DNA from: Providencia rettgeri
Lineage (GTDB): Bacteria > Pseudomonadota > Gammaproteobacteria > Enterobacterales > Enterobacteriaceae
Assembly: GCF_001874625.1 (NCBI RefSeq)
Contig: NZ_CP017671.1
Location: 1,612,001 to 1,676,000, forward strand
Length of the DNA stretch: 64,000 nucleotides
Direction of reading: 5' to 3'
The notes below the pieces were generated by a model. That model was not told the origin of the DNA. It saw only the letters and a program-made list of their open reading frames with translations, and did not search any database. Shown here in pieces: positions 18,624-27,500 of this stretch (position 1 is its first letter; each line of letters starts with the position of its first letter). Made by a program: the position numbers and the translations under genes.

Positions 18624-18959
18624 ATTGCTTTGTTCCTGAGAACGAGGCGCATATTACCCATCCTATACTCAGTTGTAAAGCATAAAAATAAAAAAAATGA
18701 TTAACTGCGTGTTAAGTAAGCAACTTGATGGTTATCTACCCCAATATGCATCAAAATTCAGGAAGTTTAGATAGTCATAGATAACAGAAAGGAATAAAAG
18801 GGCGAACCATTTTTTTGCCGATAGTACTGATAAGCTATAAGTACAACGAAAGTGAAGTTATTCGTTGAACCAATAATTTGCATCAACAATGATATGAAAT
18901 AAAAAAGAGAGGATAGGCATGGATAACAAAAAGCCCGCACTAGGCGGGCTTCTTAAATT
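18624..18959. other. Spacer between tRNA-Asn copies 2 and 3
   Basis: Holds the promoter side of copy 2 and the terminator of copy 3 (18931-18951, the same AAGCCCGC-actag-GCGGGCTT hairpin). I see no gene in it. Confidence 0.6.
18931..18951 (-). terminator. Terminator of tRNA-Asn copy 3
   Basis: A copy of the AAGCCCGC-actag-GCGGGCTT hairpin found after copy 2, again 8 bp past the tRNA end. Confidence 0.85.
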
Positions 18960-19035
18960 TGGCTCCTCCAGCTGGACTTGAACCAGCGACATACGGATTA
19001 ACAGTCCGCCGTTCTACCGACTGAACTATGGAGGA
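18960..19035 (-). tRNA. tRNA-Asn(GTT), copy 3
   Basis: Third identical 76-nt tRNA-Asn(GTT). It shares the downstream hairpin and upstream GGAATTGCTT...CCTGAGAACGAGGCG flank with copy 2. Confidence 0.97.
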
Positions 19036-19170
19036 ATTGCTTGTTCCTGAGAACGAGGCGAATATTAACGAGATCGACTCAGGCTGTCAACGGTAAAAAC
19101 ACAAAAAAAATCTAATTGCTCACTCACTGTTCATTATGGCTAACTTTTACGCTAGATAATTGATAATGCA

Positions 19171-19674
19171 TTAATTTTGTGTTGCTAATTTACCTTGTAA
19201 TGGCGTAGAAACTTCAGGGAAAACGACATGATAAATATCATAAAATGAAATTTCCCCTTTCAAGGCAATTAAACGTGATATTTCTTGCTTAATGGCTTGG
19301 CTAACCTCTTTCGAATCAAGTATTTTACGCACTGCGTTATCTGAAACTGGCTCAGTGACAAACCACTCACCGTTATAGCAAACACGTAAATCTAATACGC
19401 CGATATCTTCAAAGTGATAAACGGGTTTAATATCAAAAAGTAAAACACTGGCTAAAACTAAAAATAAGACAGTAATACCGAGTGTCCAATAAGGGCCAAA
19501 ATATGGCGCGTACCAAAGAATAATAGCAAGAGGGATATAAGCGGCGACCATACCGATACATAAGTAAGGGTGATTACCAAGGAACTGGCTATTAAAGTAA
19601 GGCTTACCATCACGTTTTTCGCGTTTATTGATGGCATCTAAATCTTCAATGAGTATTTGTTTGATAATATCCAT
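19171..19674 (-). CDS. ylaC: YlaC-family inner-membrane protein
   Basis: A 167-residue protein resembling E. coli YlaC. The shared pattern is an N-terminal INKREKRDGKPYFN segment and two adjacent membrane helices (about residues 38-85). YHFEDIGVLDLRVCYNGEWF and KGEISFYDIYHV follow. The function of the family is unknown. The C-terminal cytosolic part carries the conserved residues. It appears monocistronic, with only a weak ribosome-binding site. Confidence 0.8.
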   Translation of the reverse strand: MDIIKQILIEDLDAINKREKRDGKPYFNSQFLGNHPYLCIGMVAAYIPLAIILWYAPYFGPYWTLGITVLFLVLASVLLFDIKPVYHFEDIGVLDLRVCYNGEWFVTEPVSDNAVRKILDSKEVSQAIKQEISRLIALKGEISFYDIYHVVFPEVSTPLQGKLATQN

Positions 19675-20153
19675 GTGATAACTCTCTGTCAGATATCTAT
19701 ACTAGGAGAGTATCACGAGCAGATTCGATTGTTATATATCAGTTAAGAAAAATATTTACTGGGATTGTCATTGTGGTGGGCATTTCTTGATTGTCTTTTT
19801 ATAAAACGGGGCTCTTTTTATTAAATTTTTTTGTAAACTATCAACCAAATGCTGTGTTTTTATTAACATTATAGCCTGTAAAAGTGACGAACTCGAAAAA
19901 ATTGCACAATTTTAGCGTTTGAACATATAAAATAGTTGCTATTATCTTTAAGTCATGAGTTAATGAGTATCGGCCTGTTTAGCAGTCCTATTTGATGTAT
20001 GATTACTAAGTTAGTGTGTTCTAAAGAAGAAAGTTATCACAGATAGCCTTTGACCGTGACGCTTCATCTTGGTGTTTTCCTGATTAAATAGTTGACTCTG
20101 GCCCGTATATGCCAAAAAGGCAAGTTTTTTTGATGTTATATAGGAAAAGTCAA
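19675..20153. other. Long upstream region of the csp gene
   Basis: A 479-bp region between divergent ylaC and csp genes. A long 5' leader is common for csp genes, and the last ~150 nt probably form one. I found no convincing cold-box sequence and no gene. Confidence 0.45.
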
Positions 20154-20366
20154 ATGTCCGACAAAATGAAAGGTCAAGTTAAGTGGTTCAACGAGTCTAA
20201 AGGCTTCGGTTTCATCACTCCTGCTGATGGTAGCAAAGACGTTTTCGTCCACTTCTCTGCCATTCAGGGCGCTGGTTTCAAAACTCTGGCTGAAGGCCAG
20301 CAAGTTGAATTCACCATTGAAAACGGTGCAAAAGGCCCAGCAGCTGCTAACGTAACTGCAATCTAA
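20154..20366 (+). CDS. cspE: CspA-family cold-shock protein (CspE/CspC type)
   Basis: A 70-residue single cold-shock domain that binds RNA and single-stranded DNA and acts as an RNA chaperone and antiterminator. RNP1 is KGFGFITP and RNP2 is VFVHFSAI. Sequence is mixed between E. coli CspE ([11 protein letters not shown] tail) and CspC ([18 protein letters not shown]), so the symbol is provisional. The start MSDKMKGQ was chosen because AGGAAAAG lies upstream; a longer reading from 20109 has no family support. A strong terminator follows. Confidence 0.88.
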   Translation: MSDKMKGQVKWFNESKGFGFITPADGSKDVFVHFSAIQGAGFKTLAEGQQVEFTIENGAKGPAAANVTAI

Positions 20367-20390
20367 GCTTATTGCTTAACTGATTTTCTA

Positions 20391-20422
20391 AAGCCCGTCA
20401 TTTCTAATGACGGGCTTTTTCG
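20391..20422 (+). terminator. csp terminator
   Basis: AAGCCCGTCATT-tct-AATGACGGGCTT is a 12-bp perfect stem followed by TTTTCG. Confidence 0.92.
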
Positions 20423-20470
20423 TTTTTATTACATTTATGATTAACATCATTTCATTGGAAACTAAGTGTT

Positions 20471-20662
20471 ATGAATATTAATGACCGTGTTTATGTAAAA
20501 ACCGATGGGCAAGAGCGCCGAGAAGGTAAAATTTTACTCATTGAACCTTTCAATGAAGGCGTCATGTATTTAATTTCATTGCCGGATTACCCAGAAGGTA
20601 TTTGGTTTTTTAATGAAAAAGATGGTGATGAAGGGACTTTTGTTGTCCCAATTGAAGGGTAG
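20471..20662 (+). CDS. Small acidic protein, unrecognised
   Basis: A 63-residue reading frame starting [19 protein letters not shown] and ending GTFVVPIEG. It looks like a compact beta-barrel (alternating hydrophobic residues, RVYVKT / KILLIEPF / VMYLISL / GIWFF), as in small SH3-like proteins. Composition and frame are protein-like, and it lies just after the csp terminator. I do not recognise a family. The upstream ribosome-binding site is weak, and function is unknown. Confidence 0.65.
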   Translation: MNINDRVYVKTDGQERREGKILLIEPFNEGVMYLISLPDYPEGIWFFNEKDGDEGTFVVPIEG

Positions 20663-20722
20663 AGTTTTACTTTATTTAAAATAAATTAACACTTTGTTCT
20701 TTACATCATAAATTTCCCCACC

Positions 20723-21087
20723 TATACTCCACCCATCTTTTACTTAGGAGATTATTACTTGGACAGTCAGAGTTGGAATAAAAACTTAATTTAACGGCAA
20801 GCCAGTAATCGTCTTTTCTTTTCGCTGCTTGCCACTAGGGCGGGCGGTGTCTGATATTTTTCATCACACACACCCTTATATTATAAACAAAGTACTCTCT
20901 GCTATTTAGTTTAGTCAGTGTATTACTGCTATGTTGAGTGTGTATCATGTTGGTATATATTTACTCTCTATTCCCTCCAGGCAATAGCCAATAATTTTTA
21001 GGGTAATTTATTTACTCAAAATATGGCTATGTGCTTTTTATTAAGCATGTAAGTCTCATTATCCAAGCTGTTTTTGGAGGAGCTACT
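20723..21087 (+). promoter_or_regulatory. mgtCB promoter and long structured leader
   Basis: TATACT at 20723-20728 is a good -10 box, giving a leader of about 350 nt before mgtC. It contains an SD plus short ORF (listed separately). An inverted repeat GGCAAGC (20796-20802) / GCTTGCC (20827-20833) is followed by a G-rich stretch, and a second pair is ATAGCCA (20984-20990) / TGGCTAT (21024-21030). Salmonella mgtCBR has a comparable leader with short ORFs and alternative hairpins that respond to magnesium, ATP and proline. I did not find a convincing PhoP direct repeat, so PhoP control is inferred only. Confidence 0.5.
20759..20794 (+). CDS. Possible 11-codon leader peptide of mgtCB
   Basis: AGGAG at 20746-20750 lies 8 nt before a TTG that opens the peptide MDSQSWNKNLI, closed by TAA just before the first leader hairpin. 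The position fits a regulatory upstream ORF. Weakness: TTG is an uncommon start, and the peptide does not resemble a known mgt leader peptide. Confidence 0.35.
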   Translation: MDSQSWNKNLI

Positions 21088-21786
21088 ATGCTTTTTTCTC
21101 CTGATATTTTAAATCTGCTTTCTGCAATGTGCTTTGGCGCATTAATCGGTGCTGAACGCCAATGGCGTCAACGAATGGCTGGCCTTAGAACCAATGCTTT
21201 AGTGGCTACAGGTGCTGCGGTATTTATTTTAAGTTCGGTGACAACATCACCAGATAGCCCGGGCCGTATCGCGGCGCAAGTTGTCTCAGGAATTGGTTTT
21301 CTGGGCGCAGGCGTCATTATGCGTGAAGGTATGAATATTCGTGGCTTAAATACCGCGGCAACTCTTTGGTGCTCAGCAGGGATCGGCGTGTTGTGTGGAT
21401 TAGGCCAGTACTCACTGGCCTTGATGGCCACACTGTTAATTTTATGTGCCAATATTTTACTAAGGGAAGCGGCTTCGCGGATCAATAAGCAACCACAGCA
21501 GCAAGCTCTTGATGTAGAGCAGCGCTATAAAATTCGCGTTATGTGTCATCAAACCGATGAAATCCTAGTAAGAACACTTATCTTGCAAGCCATTAATGGC
21601 TTACATATTCGTTTACGGTCTTTGAGTAGCGCGGACACTTTAAAGCCTGAACAACTGGAAGTGTGTGCTGAATTTTTAGCAACACCTGCCGAGCAGAAAG
21701 AAATCGAAGCATTGGTATGCCGAATAAGCCTTGAGCAAAGTGTCAGTGCTATCAATTGGAAAGTGGCATCAGAGCTACCCGCCTGA
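21088..21786 (+). CDS. mgtC: MgtC virulence and magnesium-limitation membrane protein
   Basis: A 232-residue protein closely matching Salmonella MgtC. Four or five membrane helices fill the first ~145 residues, including GALIGAERQWRQRMAGLRTNALVATGA and GIGFLGAGVIMREG. A cytosolic ACT-like domain follows. MgtC restrains the F1Fo ATP synthase and supports growth in low magnesium and in macrophages. GGAGG lies 8 nt before the ATG at 21088. mgtB follows after 149 bp, the arrangement of mgtCB in Salmonella and Yersinia. Confidence 0.93.
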   Translation: MLFSPDILNLLSAMCFGALIGAERQWRQRMAGLRTNALVATGAAVFILSSVTTSPDSPGRIAAQVVSGIGFLGAGVIMREGMNIRGLNTAATLWCSAGIGVLCGLGQYSLALMATLLILCANILLREAASRINKQPQQQALDVEQRYKIRVMCHQTDEILVRTLILQAINGLHIRLRSLSSADTLKPEQLEVCAEFLATPAEQKEIEALVCRISLEQSVSAINWKVASELPA

Positions 21787-21817
21787 TGTTAGAAATTAAC
21801 TCACTATAGGAGCCGAA

Positions 21818-21874
21818 ATGGACGATCACCCTCCGTCATGGAGTAGAAAATGGAGCTATCTAACGGATAATTAA
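21818..21874 (+). CDS. Mini-ORF between mgtC and mgtB
   Basis: AGGAG lies 6 nt before an ATG opening MDDHPPSWSRKWSYLTDN (18 codons), stop at 21872-21874. The ribosome-binding site is better than that of mgtB. The 3' end of the ORF is one arm of a 10-bp stem (21855-21864 with 21890-21899), so ribosome occupancy would decide whether that stem forms. Adjacent Pro-Pro codons could stall ribosomes. It may be a leader peptide for mgtB or a small membrane-free protein; I recognise no homologue. Confidence 0.5.
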   Translation: MDDHPPSWSRKWSYLTDN

Positions 21875-21899
21875 AAGGTTTTTATTTTGGTTAGGTAGC
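21855..21899 (+). promoter_or_regulatory. Stem-loop overlapping the mgtC-mgtB mini-ORF
   Basis: GCTATCTAAC pairs with GTTAGGTAGC over 10 bp (one G-U in RNA) around a 25-nt loop that contains the mini-ORF stop. The downstream arm ends 36 nt before the mgtB ATG. It could act as an attenuator or a processing site. Confidence 0.5.
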
Positions 21900-21935
21900 G
21901 TAAAAATAGGCAATTGTTGTATTAGAGACAACGCT

Positions 21936-24641
21936 ATGACTGAAATAAGACATCAACGCAAAAGCGTTAAAGCTGCTCCTGTTCGCCAAAAATTTATTGT
22001 TGGCGAACAGGCCAGTAAAAATATTGAGCAAGTACTTAATGAATATCAAACGAATTTATTAGGTCTGACAGAAAATGAGGCGATGGATCGCCTTGTTACT
22101 GAAGGGGAAAATGAAGTTGCTCATGAAAAAGCGCCTCCTGCTTGGAAGCAATTACTCATTTCTTTTAAAAATCCATTCATATTCGTACTCATTATATTGG
22201 CAATAGTGAGTTTTTTTACTGACTATCTTATACCTGAGCGACAAGGTGATGAGACTGATTTAACTGGTGTAATAATCATTATTACAATGGTTTTGCTGAG
22301 TGGGTTACTTCGTTTTTGGCAGGAGTATCGAACTAATAAAGCTGCTGAAGCCTTGAAATCATTAGTACGTACCACTGCTACCGTATTTCGACGTGATAAT
22401 AAAACAGGTCGTTCTACTCGAAAAGAAGTGCCGATCAAATGCTTAGTACCCGGTGATATTGTTTTATTATCTGCCGGTGACATGGTTCCTGCAGATTTAA
22501 AATTGGTTGAATCGAGAGACTTATTTATAAGCCAAGCTATCTTAACCGGAGAATCTATACCGGTAGAAAAATATGACACTCTAGGTGATATTTCTGCTAA
22601 AAGTTTAGAACCTGTTTCACCAACAGAAAACGAGTTATTAGAAATATCCAATATTTGTTTGATGGGGACCAATGTAACCAGTGGAACAGCGCGTGGAATT
22701 GTTGTTGCCACAGGGTCAAACACATATTTGGGGTCATTAGCTAAATCCATTGTTGGTAGTCGGGCGCAAACGTCATTCGACCGTGGTGTTAATAGTGTAA
22801 GTTGGTTACTGATCCGTTTTATGTTAGTCATGGTACCTATCGTGCTACTGATTAATGGCTTCACAAAAGGAGATTGGTTTGAAGCTACGCTATTTTCACT
22901 AGCAGTTGCTGTTGGGTTAACGCCAGAAATGTTACCGATGATCGTTAGCTCGAATCTAGCTAAAGGCGCAATAGCAATGTCAAAGCACAAAGTTATTGTC
23001 AAAAGGTTAAATGCTATTCAAAACTTTGGTGCCATGGACGTACTTTGTACTGATAAAACAGGGACGTTAACGCAAGATAAAATTATTTTAGAACACTATT
23101 TAGACAATAATGGGCAGAAAAATAGTCAAATTTTGCAATTGGGGTGGCTCAATAGTTTCCATCAAAGCGGCACTAAAAACATGATGGATCAGGCGATAAT
23201 TCGCCGAGGAAGAGGGAATAGTGAAGTTGAAAAACTAAAAGCATTTCAGAAAATTGATGAATTACCGTTTGATTTTATCAGACGTAAATTATCAGTGACG
23301 GTTAGAACCCCTTCAGGAGAGGCCTTGTTAATATGCAAGGGGGCAGCCGAAGAAATGCTGGCAGTATGTCAACATTATCAGCAGGATGGACAGTCTTATT
23401 TACTTGATGAGCAGGCGAGGGCGAAAATAACTGAGCTAGTAAGTGACTATAACAGGCAAGGTTTTCGTGTGTTGTTACTTGCGACTCGTCAGTTAAATGA
23501 TGCGGAAGCTAGTTTGCCCTTATCTGCACAAGCGGAGCAACAGTTGGAGTTACAAGGTATTTTAACATTCCTTGACCCAGCAAAGGAAAGCGCTATTTCT
23601 GCAATTGCTGCACTGCGTGAAAATGGGGTTACTGTTAAAGTTCTGACGGGTGATAATGCCATTATTACCGAAAAAATTTGTCATGATGTAGGGCTAAATA
23701 TTAGTGAAATCATGTCAGGTTTAGAAGTTGAAGCATTATCTGATGAAGAATTAAGTCAAAAAGTAGAGCAAGTTTCTGTTTTTTGTAAATTAACGCCATT
23801 ACAAAAATCGCGTATTTTAAAAAGGTTACAAGCGAACGGTCATACTGTCGGTTTCTTGGGTGATGGGATCAATGACGCTCCTGCTTTACGAGATGCCGAT
23901 GTGGGGATTTCTGTTGATACTGGAACAGATATCGCCAAGGAATCAGCAGATATTATTTTGCTAGAAAAAGATTTAATGGTGTTAGAGCAGGGGGTTATTA
24001 AAGGAAGAGAGACTTTTGGTAATATTATTAAATATTTAAATATGACTGCAAGTTCAAACTTTGGTAATGTATTTTCGGTATTAATTGCCAGTGCATTTAT
24101 TCCATTCCTTCCTATGCTAGCCATTCACTTGCTCGTTCAAAATTTACTGTACGATATTTCCCAACTAGCATTACCTTGGGATAAAATGGATAAAGAGTTT
24201 TTAAAACGACCTCGTAAATGGGATGCAAAAAATATTGGGCGTTTTATGATTTGGATTGGGCCAACCTCTTCAATTTTTGATATCACAACTTTCGCCTTGA
24301 TGTGGTATGTGTTCCAAGCAAATAGTGTTGCCCATGAAGCGCTTTTCCAGTCAGGTTGGTTTGTTGAGGGTTTGCTCTCGCAAACATTAGTTGTCCATAT
24401 GTTAAGAACACAAAAAATTCCGTTTATTCAAAGTACAGCGGCATTACCTGTATTATTAACAACAGGGCTAATTATGGCATTAGGTTTATATATTCCATTC
24501 TCTTCATTTGGTGAAATGATTGGGTTACAGCCATTACCAATAGAGTATTTCCCATGGTTAGTATTAACATTGGTGAGCTATTGTGTTGTTGCTCAATTGA
24601 TGAAGCAGTTTTATATTAAACGCTTTGGGACTTGGCTATAA
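21936..24641 (+). CDS. mgtB: MgtB/MgtA-type P-type ATPase magnesium importer
   Basis: A 901-residue P3B-type ATPase that imports magnesium down its gradient with ATP hydrolysis. It has an N-terminal cation-ATPase domain, the TGES loop (AILTGESIPVEK), the phosphorylation motif CTDKTGTLTQD with Asp at about residue 373, the KGAAEEML nucleotide-binding lysine, VLTGDN, and the hinge GDGINDAPALRDADVGIS. Ten membrane segments are predicted. Position after mgtC favours mgtB over mgtA. The ribosome-binding site is weak, and the upstream stem-loop and mini-ORF suggest translational or attenuation control. Confidence 0.93.
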   Translation: MTEIRHQRKSVKAAPVRQKFIVGEQASKNIEQVLNEYQTNLLGLTENEAMDRLVTEGENEVAHEKAPPAWKQLLISFKNPFIFVLIILAIVSFFTDYLIPERQGDETDLTGVIIIITMVLLSGLLRFWQEYRTNKAAEALKSLVRTTATVFRRDNKTGRSTRKEVPIKCLVPGDIVLLSAGDMVPADLKLVESRDLFISQAILTGESIPVEKYDTLGDISAKSLEPVSPTENELLEISNICLMGTNVTSGTARGIVVATGSNTYLGSLAKSIVGSRAQTSFDRGVNSVSWLLIRFMLVMVPIVLLINGFTKGDWFEATLFSLAVAVGLTPEMLPMIVSSNLAKGAIAMSKHKVIVKRLNAIQNFGAMDVLCTDKTGTLTQDKIILEHYLDNNGQKNSQILQLGWLNSFHQSGTKNMMDQAIIRRGRGNSEVEKLKAFQKIDELPFDFIRRKLSVTVRTPSGEALLICKGAAEEMLAVCQHYQQDGQSYLLDEQARAKITELVSDYNRQGFRVLLLATRQLNDAEASLPLSAQAEQQLELQGILTFLDPAKESAISAIAALRENGVTVKVLTGDNAIITEKICHDVGLNISEIMSGLEVEALSDEELSQKVEQVSVFCKLTPLQKSRILKRLQANGHTVGFLGDGINDAPALRDADVGISVDTGTDIAKESADIILLEKDLMVLEQGVIKGRETFGNIIKYLNMTASSNFGNVFSVLIASAFIPFLPMLAIHLLVQNLLYDISQLALPWDKMDKEFLKRPRKWDAKNIGRFMIWIGPTSSIFDITTFALMWYVFQANSVAHEALFQSGWFVEGLLSQTLVVHMLRTQKIPFIQSTAALPVLLTTGLIMALGLYIPFSSFGEMIGLQPLPIEYFPWLVLTLVSYCVVAQLMKQFYIKRFGTWL

Positions 24642-24662
24642 TAGATCGTTAAATAAGAAAAC

Positions 24663-24685
24663 GGGAGGGCAAGGACTGCTCTCCC
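24663..24685 (+). terminator. Hairpin after mgtB
   Basis: GGGAG-g-GCA-aggac-TGC-t-CTCCC folds into a two-part stem 20 bp past the mgtB stop, between converging genes. The T-tract is poor. Confidence 0.55.
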
Positions 24686-24694
24686 TATCTTCAA

Positions 24695-25396
24695 CTAAAC
24701 CGCCGTTTTTTTTCCGATTGAAAAGTATAAAGTAACAATCTCATCATTTGCTTGGTTGAGTTTATTTTCCAGCAATGCCATAGCTTCAGAATTTGCGCAA
24801 TCTTTGACTTTCTTAAAATTAACATCCGGGAAAAAAATTTCCTGAATTCTGGCATTGACTGTATCAATTACATATTTGGTTACTGCTGCGTTATTTTCAT
24901 TCGACTGTTCTTTTTTAAGGGATAGATAATGTGTAATTGCTTGTTTTATCTGAGTATGCTGAGGAAGAAGCTGTTTAATAAATAGTTGCGATGCATTTGT
25001 ATCAATATCAGACTCAGGAATGCCACATTTTCTCGCAACACGATGAAAAATTTCTTTTTTATCATTAGAGGTAAGAGAGACTTTTGTTTTATCTAGTTTA
25101 TCCGATAATTTTGCCCTTGTTTCATCAATAGCTCTGTTAATAGTGCTATTGATTTGAATTTTTTTTTCGCCTTTTTTAAATTCTTTTAATAGGGTAACCT
25201 TTTCGATTTGAGATTTCAGTTTGCTCACAATTTTGTGTTCATTTAACGTAATCGTATTATTCTCAAATTTAAGTTCTATTTTTTTACTATTAATATTTAA
25301 AGCTTCTTTGATCTTATGGCTAAATTTACTACAACCCTTTGTTATGGTAATAAATGGCTTGGGTGACTTGACAACTTGGTTTAAATGCATGCTCAT
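24695..25396 (-). CDS. Unrecognised 233-residue protein
   Basis: A soluble, lysine-rich, AT-rich reading frame with a good AAGGA ribosome-binding site 6 nt before the ATG. There is no signal peptide or membrane segment. It is mainly helical in appearance (long amphipathic stretches around residues 60-100 and 150-190) with a charged N-terminal 40 residues. I recognise no domain. It lies convergent to mgtCB, a pair that often sits on horizontally acquired DNA, and its composition is more AT-rich than its neighbours. An effector-like or phage-derived protein is possible, but nothing in the sequence proves it. Confidence 0.7.
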   Translation of the reverse strand: MSMHLNQVVKSPKPFITITKGCSKFSHKIKEALNINSKKIELKFENNTITLNEHKIVSKLKSQIEKVTLLKEFKKGEKKIQINSTINRAIDETRAKLSDKLDKTKVSLTSNDKKEIFHRVARKCGIPESDIDTNASQLFIKQLLPQHTQIKQAITHYLSLKKEQSNENNAAVTKYVIDTVNARIQEIFFPDVNFKKVKDCANSEAMALLENKLNQANDEIVTLYFSIGKKTAV

Positions 25397-25519
25397 TATT
25401 TTTCCTTAATGTATTAAATCATTTTAATTCTATTAAGTTAAGGGGGGATAAGCTTGCAAAAAACTATGGGAAAAGTGAATGTATAGGAAGGGATGATTTC
25501 CTAGGTAATTAAGAGAATA

Positions 25520-25544
25520 AAAAGAGCCGCAATAGGGCTCTTTT
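25520..25544 (-). terminator. Terminator of the DUF5339-like lipoprotein gene
   Basis: AAAGAGCC-gcaata-GGGCTCTTT has flanking A and T tracts and lies 32 bp after the stop on the minus strand. Confidence 0.85.
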
Positions 25545-25575
25545 TGGAAAACTGACTAATCTAAATAATTCTTTA

Positions 25576-25884
25576 TTATAGACCTAAAGCCGTTTTCATT
25601 TGTTTCATCGCATCAATACCTTGTTGGCAAGCTTTGTCTTGCTGGTCTTTAGGTAGTGCTGCAACTTGCTTTTTACCTTCTTCCAGTTGACCTTTCATTG
25701 CATCCAACTGTGCTTTTGCTTGAGGGTTTTCTGAAGCTTTAGCAATTAAGCTATCAACTTCAGCGAAGTAAGTATTACAAGTTTCAGTTGCACCAGCAAC
25801 TTCACCTTTTTTCTCTTCCTCTGAACAAGCAGTGATCGTCAGTGCCAATAAACCCATACCACAAGCTAAAATTAACTTTTTCAT
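25576..25884 (-). CDS. Small lipoprotein, DUF5339-like
   Basis: A 102-residue lipoprotein. The signal peptide MKKLILACGMGLLALTITAC ends in a lipobox with the lipidated Cys at residue 20; the following SEEEKK is acidic, and the second residue after Cys is Glu, suggesting outer-membrane sorting. The mature part is a helical hairpin (CNTYFAEVDSLIAKASEN...KKQVAALPKDQQDKACQQGIDAMKQMK) with two cysteines likely disulfide-bonded. It resembles DUF5339 proteins of unknown function. ATG at 25884 has AAGG 6 nt upstream; TTG two codons earlier is an unlikely alternative. Confidence 0.8.
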   Translation of the reverse strand: MKKLILACGMGLLALTITACSEEEKKGEVAGATETCNTYFAEVDSLIAKASENPQAKAQLDAMKGQLEEGKKQVAALPKDQQDKACQQGIDAMKQMKTALGL

Positions 25885-26903
25885 AATCAACCTTATTAAA
25901 TTTATTTATTTATATAGCAAAACGAAGTATATAAGAGATGTTTTTAATATCAAACGTAACAAATCCTAAAATAATACTTCAATAATATAGTGGTATATGC
26001 GAAAGGTTGGATAATAATATCGGGATATTTTTTATTTTAGATTGCTATTATTCTTATAGCGATAAAATCATTGTTTATCAGTGTATTGAGTTGTTGTCAT
26101 GAGACATGCATTCGAAGTAAGTACTGGGTACTAAGATAAAACATTTCAAAATTTAGCGAAGAAAATGACGTTGCTTACATATTATTGGGGTAAACATATT
26201 TTGAATTGAAAAATATGCTTACCCTAATGTTACGCATATTTACTTAACTTTATGGGGTCATATAACATTTTTATATTTATTATAATACTTTGTTATATGC
26301 GGTATCTATTGATTAAAACAAGGGTCAATTGTAACTAAATGTTTACATGTGAGTGATGAATTGGCTTTATTAAATATTTTTAGAATTAATATCTGTACAT
26401 TTAAGATGCAACTATAGATACGAAAAGTGAGCTGCTTCACAAATTTACGAATAAAACCTTTGTATATGTATAAGTTTGATTTTTAAATCAAATTTTCTTT
26501 GTACGAAGATGAAATTATAAGGTAAAGTCTTTGCCTTTAGGCAGTCTGAACAGCTCATGTCGCTATTTGGTAGGTTAACAATAAGTGTACAGAGTTAACG
26601 GTATTTAGGTTAATTAGGTTGACGCTAAATCAAATTCATACCAAAATTGACTCACTGTTGAAATTCGCCAAAGAGCGAAATACAAGTTAGAATGCTTCAA
26701 ATAAAGGGTATTAAATTTTCTTACACTACATTCTCAGGAGGATCATTCTCCTAAAGAGAAAGTAAGAGGGCGAGATGCGGGGTTACTCGTATCACTATGC
26801 AACATAGCAGATATTCTATTAATGCTATGGGCATGTAATGTATGTAGCTTGATTTATCTAGTTACAATTTTATATTTAGACTTACACACAGGGCTTTACC
26901 ATT
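25885..26903. other. One-kilobase AT-rich gene-free region upstream of fliZ
   Basis: No supported protein gene lies here, and I see no trace of fliA, which precedes fliZ in most enterics. The clearest structure is an interrupted hairpin at 26731-26760 (TTCTC-AGGAG-gatcatt-CTCCT-aaa-GAGAA). The region could hold a fliZ promoter with a long leader or a small RNA, but no sigma-28 promoter was convincing. Confidence 0.5.
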
Positions 26904-27419
26904 ATGTCTGCTTCTATTGTAAAGAAACGGCCTCTGAGTCGTTACATTAAAGATTTTAAACATAGTCAAACTCATTGTGCACATTGTCACAAAACTTTGG
27001 ATCGTATCTCTTTGGTTTTCAACGATGACATCTTAAATAAAGAAGCTATCGCTGATATGACTGAATTGGTCGATGAAAGTACTTGGGGGGAACTACAAGG
27101 TAAATTTACTGCACTTTGCCGCTTTTGTAGTGAGATTTATTGCAATAGTAATATTGATTATTTTGATATCATGTCATTTAAACAGTATTTATTCTTACAG
27201 ACTGAGATGAGCCATAGTACTGTTCGCGAATATGTTGTTCGCTTACGCCGCTTAGATGAGTTGTTATCTTCATCTAACTTTTCTATGAAAGAATTTACTG
27301 CAAGTAAGGTTCAAGAACAGTTAAGTGAAAAAATGACAGACTCTGCATTTAGTAACTATAATATTGCCTTGCGCAAGTATGAGCAGTATTTATTCTGGGA
27401 ATCAGAAAAAACTCAATAA
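26904..27419 (+). CDS. fliZ: FliZ flagellar and master regulatory protein
   Basis: A 171-residue protein collinear with E. coli FliZ: RPLSRYIKDFKHSQTHCAHC near the N-terminus, then LCRFCSEIYC, FDIMSFKQYLF and EMSHSTVREYVVRLRRL. It has the phage-integrase SAM-like DNA-binding fold. In E. coli FliZ binds DNA at sigma-S-type promoters to delay curli and biofilm genes, and in Salmonella it raises FlhDC activity. In those species it is co-transcribed with fliA; here it stands alone next to putA. The ribosome-binding site (AGGG) is weak. Confidence 0.93.
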   Translation: MSASIVKKRPLSRYIKDFKHSQTHCAHCHKTLDRISLVFNDDILNKEAIADMTELVDESTWGELQGKFTALCRFCSEIYCNSNIDYFDIMSFKQYLFLQTEMSHSTVREYVVRLRRLDELLSSSNFSMKEFTASKVQEQLSEKMTDSAFSNYNIALRKYEQYLFWESEKTQ

Positions 27420-27473
27420 CATATTGAAAATACATAAATAATAGCTATTTTCATTGTTATAATTTAATGAATT

Positions 27474-27500
27474 GGTGTCCGTAGGGCACCTTTTGCGTTT
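27474..27500 (+). terminator. fliZ terminator
   Basis: GGTGTCC-gta-GGGCACC (7 bp with one G-U) is followed by TTTTGCGTTTTTAT. Confidence 0.75.

Noticed and set aside
20663..20735. PhoP box upstream of mgtC
   Set aside because: No pair of GTTTA-like hexamers with correct 11-bp periodicity matched well enough.
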